NCBI GenBank assembly: GCA_049414625.1
Contig: JBMSAU010000072.1
Coordinates: forward strand, 1-8,074
Origin: WYEG01 sp049414625
GTDB lineage: Bacteria; Desulfobacterota; Thermodesulfobacteria; Thermodesulfobacteriales; Thermodesulfobacteriaceae
Length of the DNA stretch: 8,074 nucleotides
Direction: 5' to 3'
The stretch's first letter is position 1. The number at the start of each line of letters is the position of its first letter. The position numbers and the translations under genes were made by a program. Below, in pieces: positions 1 to 6,697 of this stretch. The notes under the pieces are model-generated. The model ran no database searches. It had not been told where the DNA came from and saw only the letters and a program-made list of their open reading frames with translations.

Positions 1-1
1 A

Positions 2-451
2 ACGGACGCCTTCTTTATGGCTCTGTCCCTTCTTGGTGTTTTCTTGATATTTGTGGATGTCTTTGACTCCATCGGAGTTCCTCAGCTTGTTTTTGCAAGA
101 ATGAAAAGCGAAGAAGAATTCAAAAAACTTGCAGGACTTCTTCTCACATTTACCACCATATTAGCCTTTTCTTTAACCTTTATAGCCTTAGTGGGCATTC
201 CTCTACTTTCCAAAGTAGCGGTTGGCTTTGATCAGAGAACAAAAGAAGCCACAGAACTTCACCTTTTATTACTCCTTCCCTATCTTTTTTTAAACTTCTT
301 CTTCCATCACTTTGGTGCGGTCTTAAGAAGCTTAAGGTATTTTACTCCATACTTTATTGGAGAGTTTATATTTTCTTTCTTCTCTTTTCTTTTTATTGCC
401 TTTGGGCTTTACCTTTTCCACAGTCCCTCTGGTTCTTCCAATAAGCTTTAG
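2..451 (+). CDS. MurJ/MviN-family flippase, N-terminal part (5' partial, ends at a frameshift)
   Basis: This frame is open from the left edge and runs without a stop to the TAG at 449-451, so the ATG at 17 is not the true start. The first residues read TDAFF, which matches residues 38-42 of E. coli MurJ; only about 35-40 N-terminal residues should be missing. Downstream are several hydrophobic helices and the loop 'GFDQRTKEA' followed by 'LLPYLF', which match the MurJ region between helices 3 and 5. MurJ proteins belong to the MOP superfamily and flip lipid II; relatives in polysaccharide loci may flip lipid-linked oligosaccharides. The reading continues in the +1 frame (357-1145), so this is the front of one gene broken at about 336-448. 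The Arg at E. coli position 52 appears to be replaced by a hydrophobic residue. Family assignment is firm; the exact substrate is inference. Confidence 0.8.
   Translation, partial: TDAFFMALSLLGVFLIFVDVFDSIGVPQLVFARMKSEEEFKKLAGLLLTFTTILAFSLTFIALVGIPLLSKVAVGFDQRTKEATELHLLLLLPYLFLNFFFHHFGAVLRSLRYFTPYFIGEFIFSFFSFLFIAFGLYLFHSPSGSSNKL
336..448 (+). other. Frameshift interval joining the two halves of the MurJ-like gene
   Basis: Frame 2 is open until the TAG at 449-451. Frame 3 is open only after a TAA at 333-335. Both frames belong to the same protein family, so the switch must occur between 336 and 448. The protein sense is best kept by leaving frame 2 after 'FGLYLF' (near 417) and entering frame 3 at 'TVPLVLPIS' (near 421), equivalent to one extra base or two missing bases. 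Short T runs occur nearby (T5 at 390-394, T4 at 414-417), but there is no long homopolymer and no obvious strong slippery heptamer. A sequencing or assembly indel, a true inactivating mutation and recoding are all possible; the first two are more likely. Confidence 0.75.
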
Positions 452-1145
452 CCTTTCCCAGCTTGTGGCAACCCTTTACATGATCTTCGTTGGCAAAGAG
501 TTCTTACACTTTAGCTTTTTTATAGACAAAAGGGTAAAGGAAATACTAAAGCACTTTGTTTTTCTCTCTGCCCTGTATGGAGTTTTCCACCTTTTCATCT
601 TGGTAGATAGGGCTTTTGCCTCTTTGCTTGGAGAAAAGGGCGTGTCCGCATTAACTTACGGTTCAATGGTGGCTTTTGTTTTAGGAAGTGTTTTAAAACT
701 TGGGCATATGGCTATTACATCCCTCTCTGAAACAAAGGCAAGCATGCAAACTTTGAATAAGTTTCTAAAGTTTTCTCTGCTTGTCTCTCTACCCGTCATG
801 CTTTTTCTGTTCTTCTTTCCAGAGATCCCCGTAAAACTCCTCTTTGGACACGGAAAATTTACAAAAACCGATGTAGAACTAACTGCAACCGCCACTAAAT
901 ACTATGCAGTTTCTTTGTTTTTAGCCTTCGCTTGGGGAATTCTCTATAGAACTTTTCAGATTATAAACTGGCTTCTGCCCGTGTTTTTTGTTGCTTTGAT
1001 TAGTGTATTAGCTAATGGATTTTTTAACTACCTGTTCGTAGTGGTTTATAAGCTTGGAATAGCTGGGATATGTTTGGGAACTTTTTTTGCTTATGCTTTT
1101 CTCTGCGGAGTATCCTACGGGATCTTGACGCGGAAGCTAAAATAG
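357..1145 (+). CDS. MurJ/MviN-family flippase, C-terminal part (continuation after frameshift)
   Basis: The nominal start is a TTG at 357, but this is almost certainly not an independent gene: it carries the missing back half of the MurJ-like protein, in the +1 frame relative to 2-451. Family landmarks are 'LFILVDRAFASLL' (compare 'INTIFASFL' in E. coli MurJ), 'LLFGHGKFTKTDVELTATA' (compare 'LFQYGKFTAFDALMTQRA') and a final hydrophobic pair around 'LISVLANGFFNYLF'. The protein ends at 'YGILTRKLK', equivalent to the end of helix 12 in E. coli MurJ, so helices 13-14 are absent. The E. coli Arg270/Glu273 region ('YADRLMEF') reads 'YGSMVAF' here and lacks both charges. These differences favour an oligosaccharide flippase (Wzx-like role) or a decayed paralogue over the housekeeping lipid II flippase. 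The next gene begins 16 bases after the TAG stop. Confidence 0.75.
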   Translation: MESLYFLSSLFFLLPLGFTFSTVPLVLPISFSLSQLVATLYMIFVGKEFLHFSFFIDKRVKEILKHFVFLSALYGVFHLFILVDRAFASLLGEKGVSALTYGSMVAFVLGSVLKLGHMAITSLSETKASMQTLNKFLKFSLLVSLPVMLFLFFFPEIPVKLLFGHGKFTKTDVELTATATKYYAVSLFLAFAWGILYRTFQIINWLLPVFFVALISVLANGFFNYLFVVVYKLGIAGICLGTFFAYAFLCGVSYGILTRKLK

Positions 1146-1153
1146 GTTAAAAT
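1125..1153 (+). promoter_or_regulatory. Sigma-70-type promoter candidate for the methyltransferase/glycosyltransferase operon
   Basis: TTGACG at 1125-1130 and TAAAAT at 1148-1153 are separated by exactly 17 bases. The element overlaps the last codons and stop of the flippase gene. Initiation about 7 bases after the -10 box would fall near 1160, only one or two bases before the ATG at 1162, and there is no good Shine-Dalgarno sequence there. A leaderless or nearly leaderless transcript is therefore predicted. The hexamers and spacing are directly visible; activity is inference. Confidence 0.5.
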
Positions 1154-1161
1154 AAGAAGCA

Positions 1162-2181
1162 ATGGATAAGGTTAAATGTCCCATATGCTACACAGAGGTT
1201 GAAGAAAGGGATTTTAAAGAAACTTATGTTTCTCCTTACAACAACCAAGAGTATAAACGCTACGAGTGCCCAAACTGCGATGTCCATTGGTGGGAGCCGT
1301 TGAAGATTATTCCAGAGTTTTATGAAAGTGAGGTTTTTGAAGATTATGTTGCGTTTCACGAGGGTGTGGGCACAAGGCTTCGCGAATACCACAAAGCATT
1401 TTTTAAATACTTTCCTTCCAATGTAAGGGGTAAGCTTTTGGATGTAGGCTGTGGAGACGGAAGGTTTTTAAGATACGCCAAAGAACAAGGTTTTGAGGTA
1501 TGGGGAATAGATTTTGACAAAAAATCTGTAGAGAATGTAAAAAGAAACCTTGGTATTGACACCGTTTTTGCCATGAGCTTGGAAGAGTTCTACGAATACG
1601 CTAAAGAAAGAGGGTTAAAGTTTGATGTAATCACCTTTTTTGAGGTTTTGGAACATCAGGACAAACCAAGGGAATTTCTGGAAATGGTAAAAGGGCTTTT
1701 GAAAGAAGGAGGATACATAGCAGGAAGTGTGCCCAATAGGGAGCGGTTATTTGTGGAAATAGATTGGAAATATTATGATATTGATTACCCACCTCATCAC
1801 TTTTTAAGATTTTCAAAATTTTCTTTATATAGAGCTTTTAAGAGTTGTGGGTTTACAAATATTGAGTTGTATACACTGAAATATCCGTATGGTGAATTTA
1901 TTAGAAGAATTGAAAAAATCCTGCTTGGGAAAAATTATAAACATTTTCATGAACTAAGAATTATGATAAAAAGATTATTAACTAAGGATGAAAAAAAAGC
2001 TAAATATCATTCGTTGGATGAAATTGAGGACACAACTTATAATAAAAGGTTTATTTCACTTCTTAAAGTTCTTAGAATAATTAAAAACTGTACTCTAATG
2101 ACCTTATCATTTCCGTATACTATTAAGTTTTTATTCCAAAATAAGCATGGTTTGAATTTATATTTTCAAGCTAAGCTATGA
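1162..2181 (+). CDS. Class I SAM-dependent methyltransferase with N-terminal zinc ribbon
   Basis: The 339-residue protein begins with a probable zinc-binding knuckle (CPIC at 6-9 and CPNC at 36-39). A Rossmann methyltransferase domain follows: motif I 'LLDVGCGDG' at 92-100, an acidic residue in 'VWGIDFD' that would bind the ribose of SAM, then 'FFEVLEH' and 'LLKEGGYIAGSVPN', which are typical of the Methyltransf_23/Methyltransf_11 group. The part after about residue 240 is basic, Lys/Leu-rich and has no motif I recognise. Methyltransferases of this type in polysaccharide loci often methylate a sugar or cap the chain, but the substrate here cannot be read from sequence. The ATG at 1162 is the first in frame and sits next to the CxxC motif. 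GC content falls sharply within the gene after about 1740. The stop overlaps the next start (ATGA, 2178-2181). Confidence 0.85.
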   Translation: MDKVKCPICYTEVEERDFKETYVSPYNNQEYKRYECPNCDVHWWEPLKIIPEFYESEVFEDYVAFHEGVGTRLREYHKAFFKYFPSNVRGKLLDVGCGDGRFLRYAKEQGFEVWGIDFDKKSVENVKRNLGIDTVFAMSLEEFYEYAKERGLKFDVITFFEVLEHQDKPREFLEMVKGLLKEGGYIAGSVPNRERLFVEIDWKYYDIDYPPHHFLRFSKFSLYRAFKSCGFTNIELYTLKYPYGEFIRRIEKILLGKNYKHFHELRIMIKRLLTKDEKKAKYHSLDEIEDTTYNKRFISLLKVLRIIKNCTLMTLSFPYTIKFLFQNKHGLNLYFQAKL

Positions 2182-3452
2182 AGAGCAAAGAGATAAAACT
2201 TTTATTTATTATACCAAACTTGGCGGGAGGCGGGGCGGAAAGAGTTTGTGTTGACATATACAAAGGTCTAAAAAATTATGAGAATTATAAAATCTACATA
2301 GTGTTATTTCAAAAAATTTTAAAATATGAAATTACGGATGAAGAAATAATATCTATGGATATTAAAGGTTCATCTAATATATTGGGAAAAATAAGAAATT
2401 TTTTGCTTAGATTTTATCGGCTTTTAAAAATTAAAAAAGAAATTAATCCAGATTTATGTATAAGTTTTCTTGAATCCGCAGATTTTTTCAACCTAATTAC
2501 AAAATTTGGAAGACATAAGGTTATTCTTACAATACATAGTACTATGTCAGAATATTTTAAACAGTTGTATGATAGTAGCCTTTCCCAAAAACTCGCCTCG
2601 GTTGTATATAATAATTCCTATAAATTTTTAGCAAAAAAAGCTAACTTAATCATCTGTGTTAGTCATGGAATAGCGAAAGACTTTGTTGAAAGTTATAATG
2701 TGGATTTATCAAAGATCAAAGTTATTCACAATCCTATAAACTTAAATGAAATTGAGAAATTTTGTGAAGAAAATTTAAATCATTATGAACTTATTTTTAA
2801 ACATCCTGTCTTAATCACCGTAGGAAGGCTAACGAAGCCAAAGGGTCAATGGTATTTGCTAAGAGTCTATAAAGCTTTAAAAGAAAAACACAAGGATTTA
2901 AAGCTTGTGGTTTTGGGAGAAGGAGAACTAAAGGACTATTTGGTGGGGCTTTCTGAGGAGCTTGGACTAAAAACCTATGTTTGGGACAGAGATAAGCTTT
3001 CAGAGAGCTTTGATGTTTATTTTTTGGGCTTTCAGAAAAATCCTTTCAAATTTATTACAAGGTCTAAGCTTTTTGTTTTTCCTTCTTTGTGGGAAGGTTT
3101 TGGGAACGTTTTGGTTGAGGCTATGGCGTGTGGAGTACCTGTAATCTCTTCCGACTGTAGAAGCGGTCCGAGGGAGATCTTGGCACCTAACACGGATTTT
3201 AACTATAAAACGCAAAAGCCAGAGTTTGCAGAGTATGGAGTCTTGATGCCTGTTTTTGAGGTAAAATATAAAACTGCAAATGAACCCTTAGAGGAAAGGG
3301 AAATAATGTGGGTTGAAACAATAGATACCCTACTTAATAATGACAGCTTGCGAAAGCATTACTCGGAAAAGGCTAAGCAAAGGGCTGAGGATTTTAGGAT
3401 TGAAAAGATAGTTGAAGAATGGAACAGATGCTTAATAAATCTGATAGCATGA
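2178..3452 (+). CDS. GT4-family glycosyltransferase
   Basis: This is a 424-residue GT-B fold enzyme that should transfer a sugar from a nucleotide donor to the growing lipid-linked repeat unit at the cytoplasmic face of the membrane. The N-terminal acceptor domain opens with 'LLFIIPNLAGGGAERV', the glycine-rich loop seen in many GT4 enzymes. The C-terminal donor domain starts near residue 210 with 'LITVGRLTKPKGQ'. It carries the EX7E motif at E306-E314 (EGFGNVLVE), then 'AMACGVPVISSD' and 'SGPREIL'. It is longer than the usual 360-390 residues, with extra sequence between the donor motifs and the C-terminal helix (around 'EYGVLMPVFEVKYK'). The start overlaps the methyltransferase stop by 4 bases. 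The first half is very AT-rich (about 19% GC at 2281-2460) and the second half much less so (about 46% at 3061-3240), suggesting a chimeric gene. The sugar transferred is unknown. Confidence 0.9.
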   Translation: MKSKEIKLLFIIPNLAGGGAERVCVDIYKGLKNYENYKIYIVLFQKILKYEITDEEIISMDIKGSSNILGKIRNFLLRFYRLLKIKKEINPDLCISFLESADFFNLITKFGRHKVILTIHSTMSEYFKQLYDSSLSQKLASVVYNNSYKFLAKKANLIICVSHGIAKDFVESYNVDLSKIKVIHNPINLNEIEKFCEENLNHYELIFKHPVLITVGRLTKPKGQWYLLRVYKALKEKHKDLKLVVLGEGELKDYLVGLSEELGLKTYVWDRDKLSESFDVYFLGFQKNPFKFITRSKLFVFPSLWEGFGNVLVEAMACGVPVISSDCRSGPREILAPNTDFNYKTQKPEFAEYGVLMPVFEVKYKTANEPLEEREIMWVETIDTLLNNDSLRKHYSEKAKQRAEDFRIEKIVEEWNRCLINLIA

Positions 3453-4348
3453 CCAAGTTTTATTTAATCTTAGCAACTTTGGGAAGAAGAGATGAACTAA
3501 TGGACTTTTTAGAATCTTTAAAGAACCAAACTTATAAAAATTTTGAACTAATAATAGTGGATCAAAACGAAACAAATTTGATTGAGGATTTGGTAGAGGA
3601 ATACTCCTCTTGTTTCATTATTCATCATATAAAAATCAAAGAGAAAGGATTGTCATTAGCCAGAAATGTAGGGATTAAATATCTAAATTCTATCCTTAAA
3701 GATAATCAAACCCAAGAGATAATTCTTGCCTTTCCCGACGATGATTGTGAATATCCCAAGACACTTCTAGAGGATATTGTTAAATCCTTTGAAGCTTTAG
3801 GAAATAAATATCACATATTAACAGGCATATCCATTGATAAGAAAACATTGAAAATAAGCAGTGGAAGATTTGAAGAGCATAATTGCGAAATAAATTGTAA
3901 TAATTTTCTTAGAAACGCGATATCTTTTACGATTTTCATAAGACATAGGGGAAGCATAGAGCTGTTGTTTGATGAAAATTTGGGGGTTGGTTCATCTTTT
4001 GGTTCTGCAGAAGAATCTGATTATCTATATAGACTTTTGAAACTAGGTTTTAAAGCTTATTATTACCCAGAGAAAATCAAAGTTTATCATCCTCAGAAAG
4101 GAATCAATTTCAAAGATCCTAATGATAGATATAGAGCCTTTTATTATGGAAAAGGACTTGGAGCACTCTTCAAAAAACATTTGATAAAAGGTGGTAATAT
4201 ATGTCTTGTACCGCAGTTTCTACAATTATTTTTTATAAGACCTATCGGAGGGATGCTTTTAGGATTACTAAAGCTGAACTTTGATATGTTTCTATATTAT
4301 AAGAATGTTTTATTAGGACGTTGGGTTGGTTTGCTAAAATATAAGTAA
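3449..4348 (+). CDS. GT2-family glycosyltransferase with hydrophobic C-terminus
   Basis: I choose the ATG at 3449, giving 299 residues and a 4-base ATGA overlap with the preceding stop like the other junctions here; an upstream in-frame ATG at 3419 would add ten residues and a 34-base overlap. The enzyme has a GT-A fold: 'FYLILATLGRRDEL' at the start, 'YKNFELIIVDQNE' (29-41), 'KGLSLARNVGI' (66-76), the metal and nucleotide-sugar binding 'FPDDDC' with DDD at 97-99, and 'SAEESDYLYRLL' with EESD at 188-191, where the catalytic base is expected. 'YYYPEKIKVYHP' follows, a common end to the catalytic core in this group. The last 50 or so residues are hydrophobic and probably bind the membrane. It likely adds one sugar of the repeat unit; the donor is not identifiable. 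It ends with TAA one base before the polymerase ATG. Confidence 0.88.
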   Translation: MTKFYLILATLGRRDELMDFLESLKNQTYKNFELIIVDQNETNLIEDLVEEYSSCFIIHHIKIKEKGLSLARNVGIKYLNSILKDNQTQEIILAFPDDDCEYPKTLLEDIVKSFEALGNKYHILTGISIDKKTLKISSGRFEEHNCEINCNNFLRNAISFTIFIRHRGSIELLFDENLGVGSSFGSAEESDYLYRLLKLGFKAYYYPEKIKVYHPQKGINFKDPNDRYRAFYYGKGLGALFKKHLIKGGNICLVPQFLQLFFIRPIGGMLLGLLKLNFDMFLYYKNVLLGRWVGLLKYK

Positions 4349-4349
4349 G

Positions 4350-5603
4350 ATGTTAAATTGCTCTTGGTTTATAAAAGTTTTATTAGCCGTTGAAGCTTTT
4401 TTGTTGATTCTATCTCCAAAGGGGGTTAAAGCACTTATAGGTTACGAAGGGATATGGTTTAATCCTCAATTTATATTTATGTTCCTTATTCTTCCGTTAT
4501 TGACGGTGTGTAAAGCTTTTGATTTCACCAAGTTTAAAAAAATTGAGACAAATATTTATTTAAGTTACGTTTTTCTAATGTGCGGTTTATATTTTTTAGC
4601 AACACTTATTGCAATTTCAAGTACACCAGTAGATGTTTATTATCCGTTGAGTGAGAGTATAAGACAAACTTTAAATTTTTTATTAGTTTTTCTTCCCATC
4701 TTGTATCTAAGGCAAGAATATATAGACTTTCTGATAAAGTTTATTATCATTTTAGGGTTGTTTGAATTATCTTTTGTAGCATACGGAGTTTTGGGAGCCT
4801 TTGGATACATTCCTACACCAGAATTTCTAAAGGAAGTTGTTTCAAGCAAAATTTACGATCAATCGTGGACGGCTTTAGGATTTTTCCCTAAATGGGGCGG
4901 TACTTTTCCTGAAACTCAATTACTTTCAACTTTTATTTTAATGTGCTATGTATTTACAGACATCATTTTAAAATCAAAAAGAGTTGTCATAAGAATATTA
5001 AAATTATTATTCATAGTTTCCATCATTTATTTACAATCTAAATCCGCCATAATCGGACTAACTATTTATCTTATTTTCAGTAGTAGTAAAGTTTATAGGT
5101 ATATTTTCTCTCCCATCGCTATATTTGGTGCGGTTTATTTTATATACAGGGCTGGATCAAAGGAATTTGCGTCAATGTTGAATTTTAGTAGTCTAGAATC
5201 TATGGCCCTTCAATATTATTCTTTTAGTGAAAGAATATTTCACATAATAAAATCCATTGAATATATGAGTCATAATATTATTCACCTTCTTTTTGGACTT
5301 GGTCCAAGAACTTATGGAACTATTGTATCCATGGAATATCCTGGTGTTTTTGGCCCTTACAGCAATGCTATAAGTATCTTTAGTGTTATGTCGGATTTAG
5401 GGATTATCGGTTTCCTAGTTTTTATTTCTTTTCTAATTTTCTTATACAAAAGTATCGGAATTTCCAAGCATAAAATAGCCTATATTTCTGTACTAATATC
5501 ATACGCGCTACAAGTAGCATGGGGAGACAGTTTTATTTTTATGTTCTTAGCACTTCTTTTAGGCTATGATAAGACTATAAGGATAGGGAGATATAATAAA
5601 TGA
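4350..5603 (+). CDS. Wzy/WaaL-like O-antigen polymerase or ligase (multi-pass membrane protein)
   Basis: The 417-residue protein has about 11-12 predicted hydrophobic helices and one larger hydrophilic loop near residues 265-340, the layout of O-antigen polymerases and ligases. Supporting short motifs are 'GTFPETQLLSTF' around E188 (this family often has G-x-F-x-E in that position), 'YLQSKSAIIGL' (compare the 'SRGA' type segment of WaaL-like proteins), and 'LFGLGPRTYG' (G316-G323, with R320) followed by 'SVMSDLGIIGF'. Loop arginines of this kind are implicated in handling lipid-linked glycan in Wzy/WaaL proteins. It would act at the periplasmic side, joining repeat units after flipping. Wzy and WaaL cannot be told apart reliably by eye; position among the glycosyltransferases and beside a flippase favours polymerase. 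It starts one base after the GT2 stop and ends in an ATGA overlap with the next gene. Base composition is strongly AT-rich. Confidence 0.78.
   Translation: MLNCSWFIKVLLAVEAFLLILSPKGVKALIGYEGIWFNPQFIFMFLILPLLTVCKAFDFTKFKKIETNIYLSYVFLMCGLYFLATLIAISSTPVDVYYPLSESIRQTLNFLLVFLPILYLRQEYIDFLIKFIIILGLFELSFVAYGVLGAFGYIPTPEFLKEVVSSKIYDQSWTALGFFPKWGGTFPETQLLSTFILMCYVFTDIILKSKRVVIRILKLLFIVSIIYLQSKSAIIGLTIYLIFSSSKVYRYIFSPIAIFGAVYFIYRAGSKEFASMLNFSSLESMALQYYSFSERIFHIIKSIEYMSHNIIHLLFGLGPRTYGTIVSMEYPGVFGPYSNAISIFSVMSDLGIIGFLVFISFLIFLYKSIGISKHKIAYISVLISYALQVAWGDSFIFMFLALLLGYDKTIRIGRYNK
5585..5590 (+). promoter_or_regulatory. Shine-Dalgarno sequence for the GT4 gene at 5600
   Basis: AGGGAG at 5585-5590 lies 9 bases before the ATG at 5600, inside the end of the polymerase gene. 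It supports that start and direct ribosome entry in addition to coupling through the ATGA overlap. Confidence 0.55.
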
Positions 5604-6697
5604 AGCTCTACATAGACGGCTTATTTTACAAAGGTTCTGGAATAGGAAGATACTATGAATCTCTGACAAAAGAGTTTGCAAAAAGGGGTATAAAGATTTA
5701 CACTTGTGTGCCCAATACTTTAAGAAATGATTTTGAAAAAGATTTTTCAAATATTCCCAATATAGAACCCATATTTGTAGATTTCGGAAAATTTTCTCTA
5801 AAAGGGTTCTTTGCACAGTCAAAAATTCTCAAGCAACTTAAAGAAGAAGTAGATTTGTTTTTTTATCCTAACATAAATTTACCTTATTATATACCGAAAA
5901 ATACAATTATAACCATTCATGACCTTAAACCTTTAACTCATTTTTGGGATAGAAATGATATAAAACGCAAAGTTTACATCTTCTACTTAAAGAGAGCTTT
6001 GAAATATTCTATAAAAATTATCCTCATTTCAAATACAGTTGCTCATGATCTAAGAAAAATTTTTAAAGGCATAGAGGAAAAAATTGAAGTTATTTATGAA
6101 TTTGTAGATGATAAATTCACTAATCAAAATCAAATTTGTTACCCCATAGTTGATAATCCTTATATATTATTTGTTGGAAATAGAAGGAAACATAAAAATT
6201 TAAGTTTATTAATTAAGGCATTTGCTATAATAAAAAAGAAAATTCCTCATTATCTTGTAATTGCAGGAGGTAAGGACAAAAAAAAAGATGAAGTAGATGT
6301 GTTAGTTGAAAAACTCAATATTAAAGAAAGGATTATCCAGTTTATAAATCCTTCCGATGAAGTTATAATAAGTCTTTACAAATTTGCCGATTTATTTGTT
6401 TTTCCATCATTACTTGAAGGGTTTGGCTTACCACCACTTGAAGCTGTAAGTTTGGGATGCCCTGTTATTTTATCGGATATTCCTATCTTAAGAGAAATCT
6501 TTGGTGAAGCCGGATTTTACTTTAATCCATATAGTGAAGAAGATTTAGCTAAAGCTATTTTAAAAGTAATATCGGAAGAGGAATTTAAAATCGGACTTTT
6601 AGAAAAGCAAAAAGAAAGATTAAAAATGTTTGACAAAGATAAAATAATTGATCAATACATTTCGCTGTTTGAAAGAATAATAGGAGAAAAATCATGA
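5600..6697 (+). CDS. GT4-family glycosyltransferase (mannosyltransferase-like)
   Basis: This is a 365-residue GT-B enzyme, the normal length for GT4. The N-terminus has 'GSGIGRYYESL', the acceptor-domain loop typical of the WbaZ/MtfB-like branch, many of whose members are mannosyltransferases. 'TIHDLKPL' and 'LISNTVAHDL' follow. The donor domain begins around residue 188 with 'YILFVGNRRKHKNLSLLIKAF', and the EX7E motif is at E273-E281 (EGFGLPPLE), followed by 'GCPVILSDIPILREIFGEAG'. It is cytoplasmic or peripheral to the inner membrane and probably adds a mannose or related hexose to the repeat unit. The manC gene downstream makes GDP-mannose as donor plausible, but that is inference. The stop overlaps the next start by 4 bases, and the gene is AT-rich like its neighbours. 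Confidence 0.9.
   Translation: MKLYIDGLFYKGSGIGRYYESLTKEFAKRGIKIYTCVPNTLRNDFEKDFSNIPNIEPIFVDFGKFSLKGFFAQSKILKQLKEEVDLFFYPNINLPYYIPKNTIITIHDLKPLTHFWDRNDIKRKVYIFYLKRALKYSIKIILISNTVAHDLRKIFKGIEEKIEVIYEFVDDKFTNQNQICYPIVDNPYILFVGNRRKHKNLSLLIKAFAIIKKKIPHYLVIAGGKDKKKDEVDVLVEKLNIKERIIQFINPSDEVIISLYKFADLFVFPSLLEGFGLPPLEAVSLGCPVILSDIPILREIFGEAGFYFNPYSEEDLAKAILKVISEEEFKIGLLEKQKERLKMFDKDKIIDQYISLFERIIGEKS
6682..6686 (+). promoter_or_regulatory. Shine-Dalgarno sequence for the GT4 gene at 6694
   Basis: AGGAG at 6682-6686 lies 7 bases before the ATG at 6694. It is the clearest ribosome binding site in the window and fixes the start of the last glycosyltransferase of the operon. Confidence 0.75.

Noticed and set aside
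357..359. TTG at 357 as the true start of an independent membrane protein
   Set aside because: The protein begins in the middle of the MurJ fold and completes the upstream fragment, so a frameshifted single gene explains it better.
1147..1392. Minus-strand open frame with a hydrophobic segment
   Set aside because: It is opposite the zinc-ribbon and start of the methyltransferase domain, and the hydrophobic look comes from the complement of Glu/Lys codons.
1556..1584. TTGACA at 1556-1561 as a promoter
   Set aside because: It lies inside the methyltransferase domain and no -10 hexamer is found at the right distance.
2251..2280. TTGACA at 2251-2256 as an internal promoter
   Set aside because: The bases encode conserved GT4 residues, and there is no good TATAAT-like hexamer at 16-18 bases spacing.
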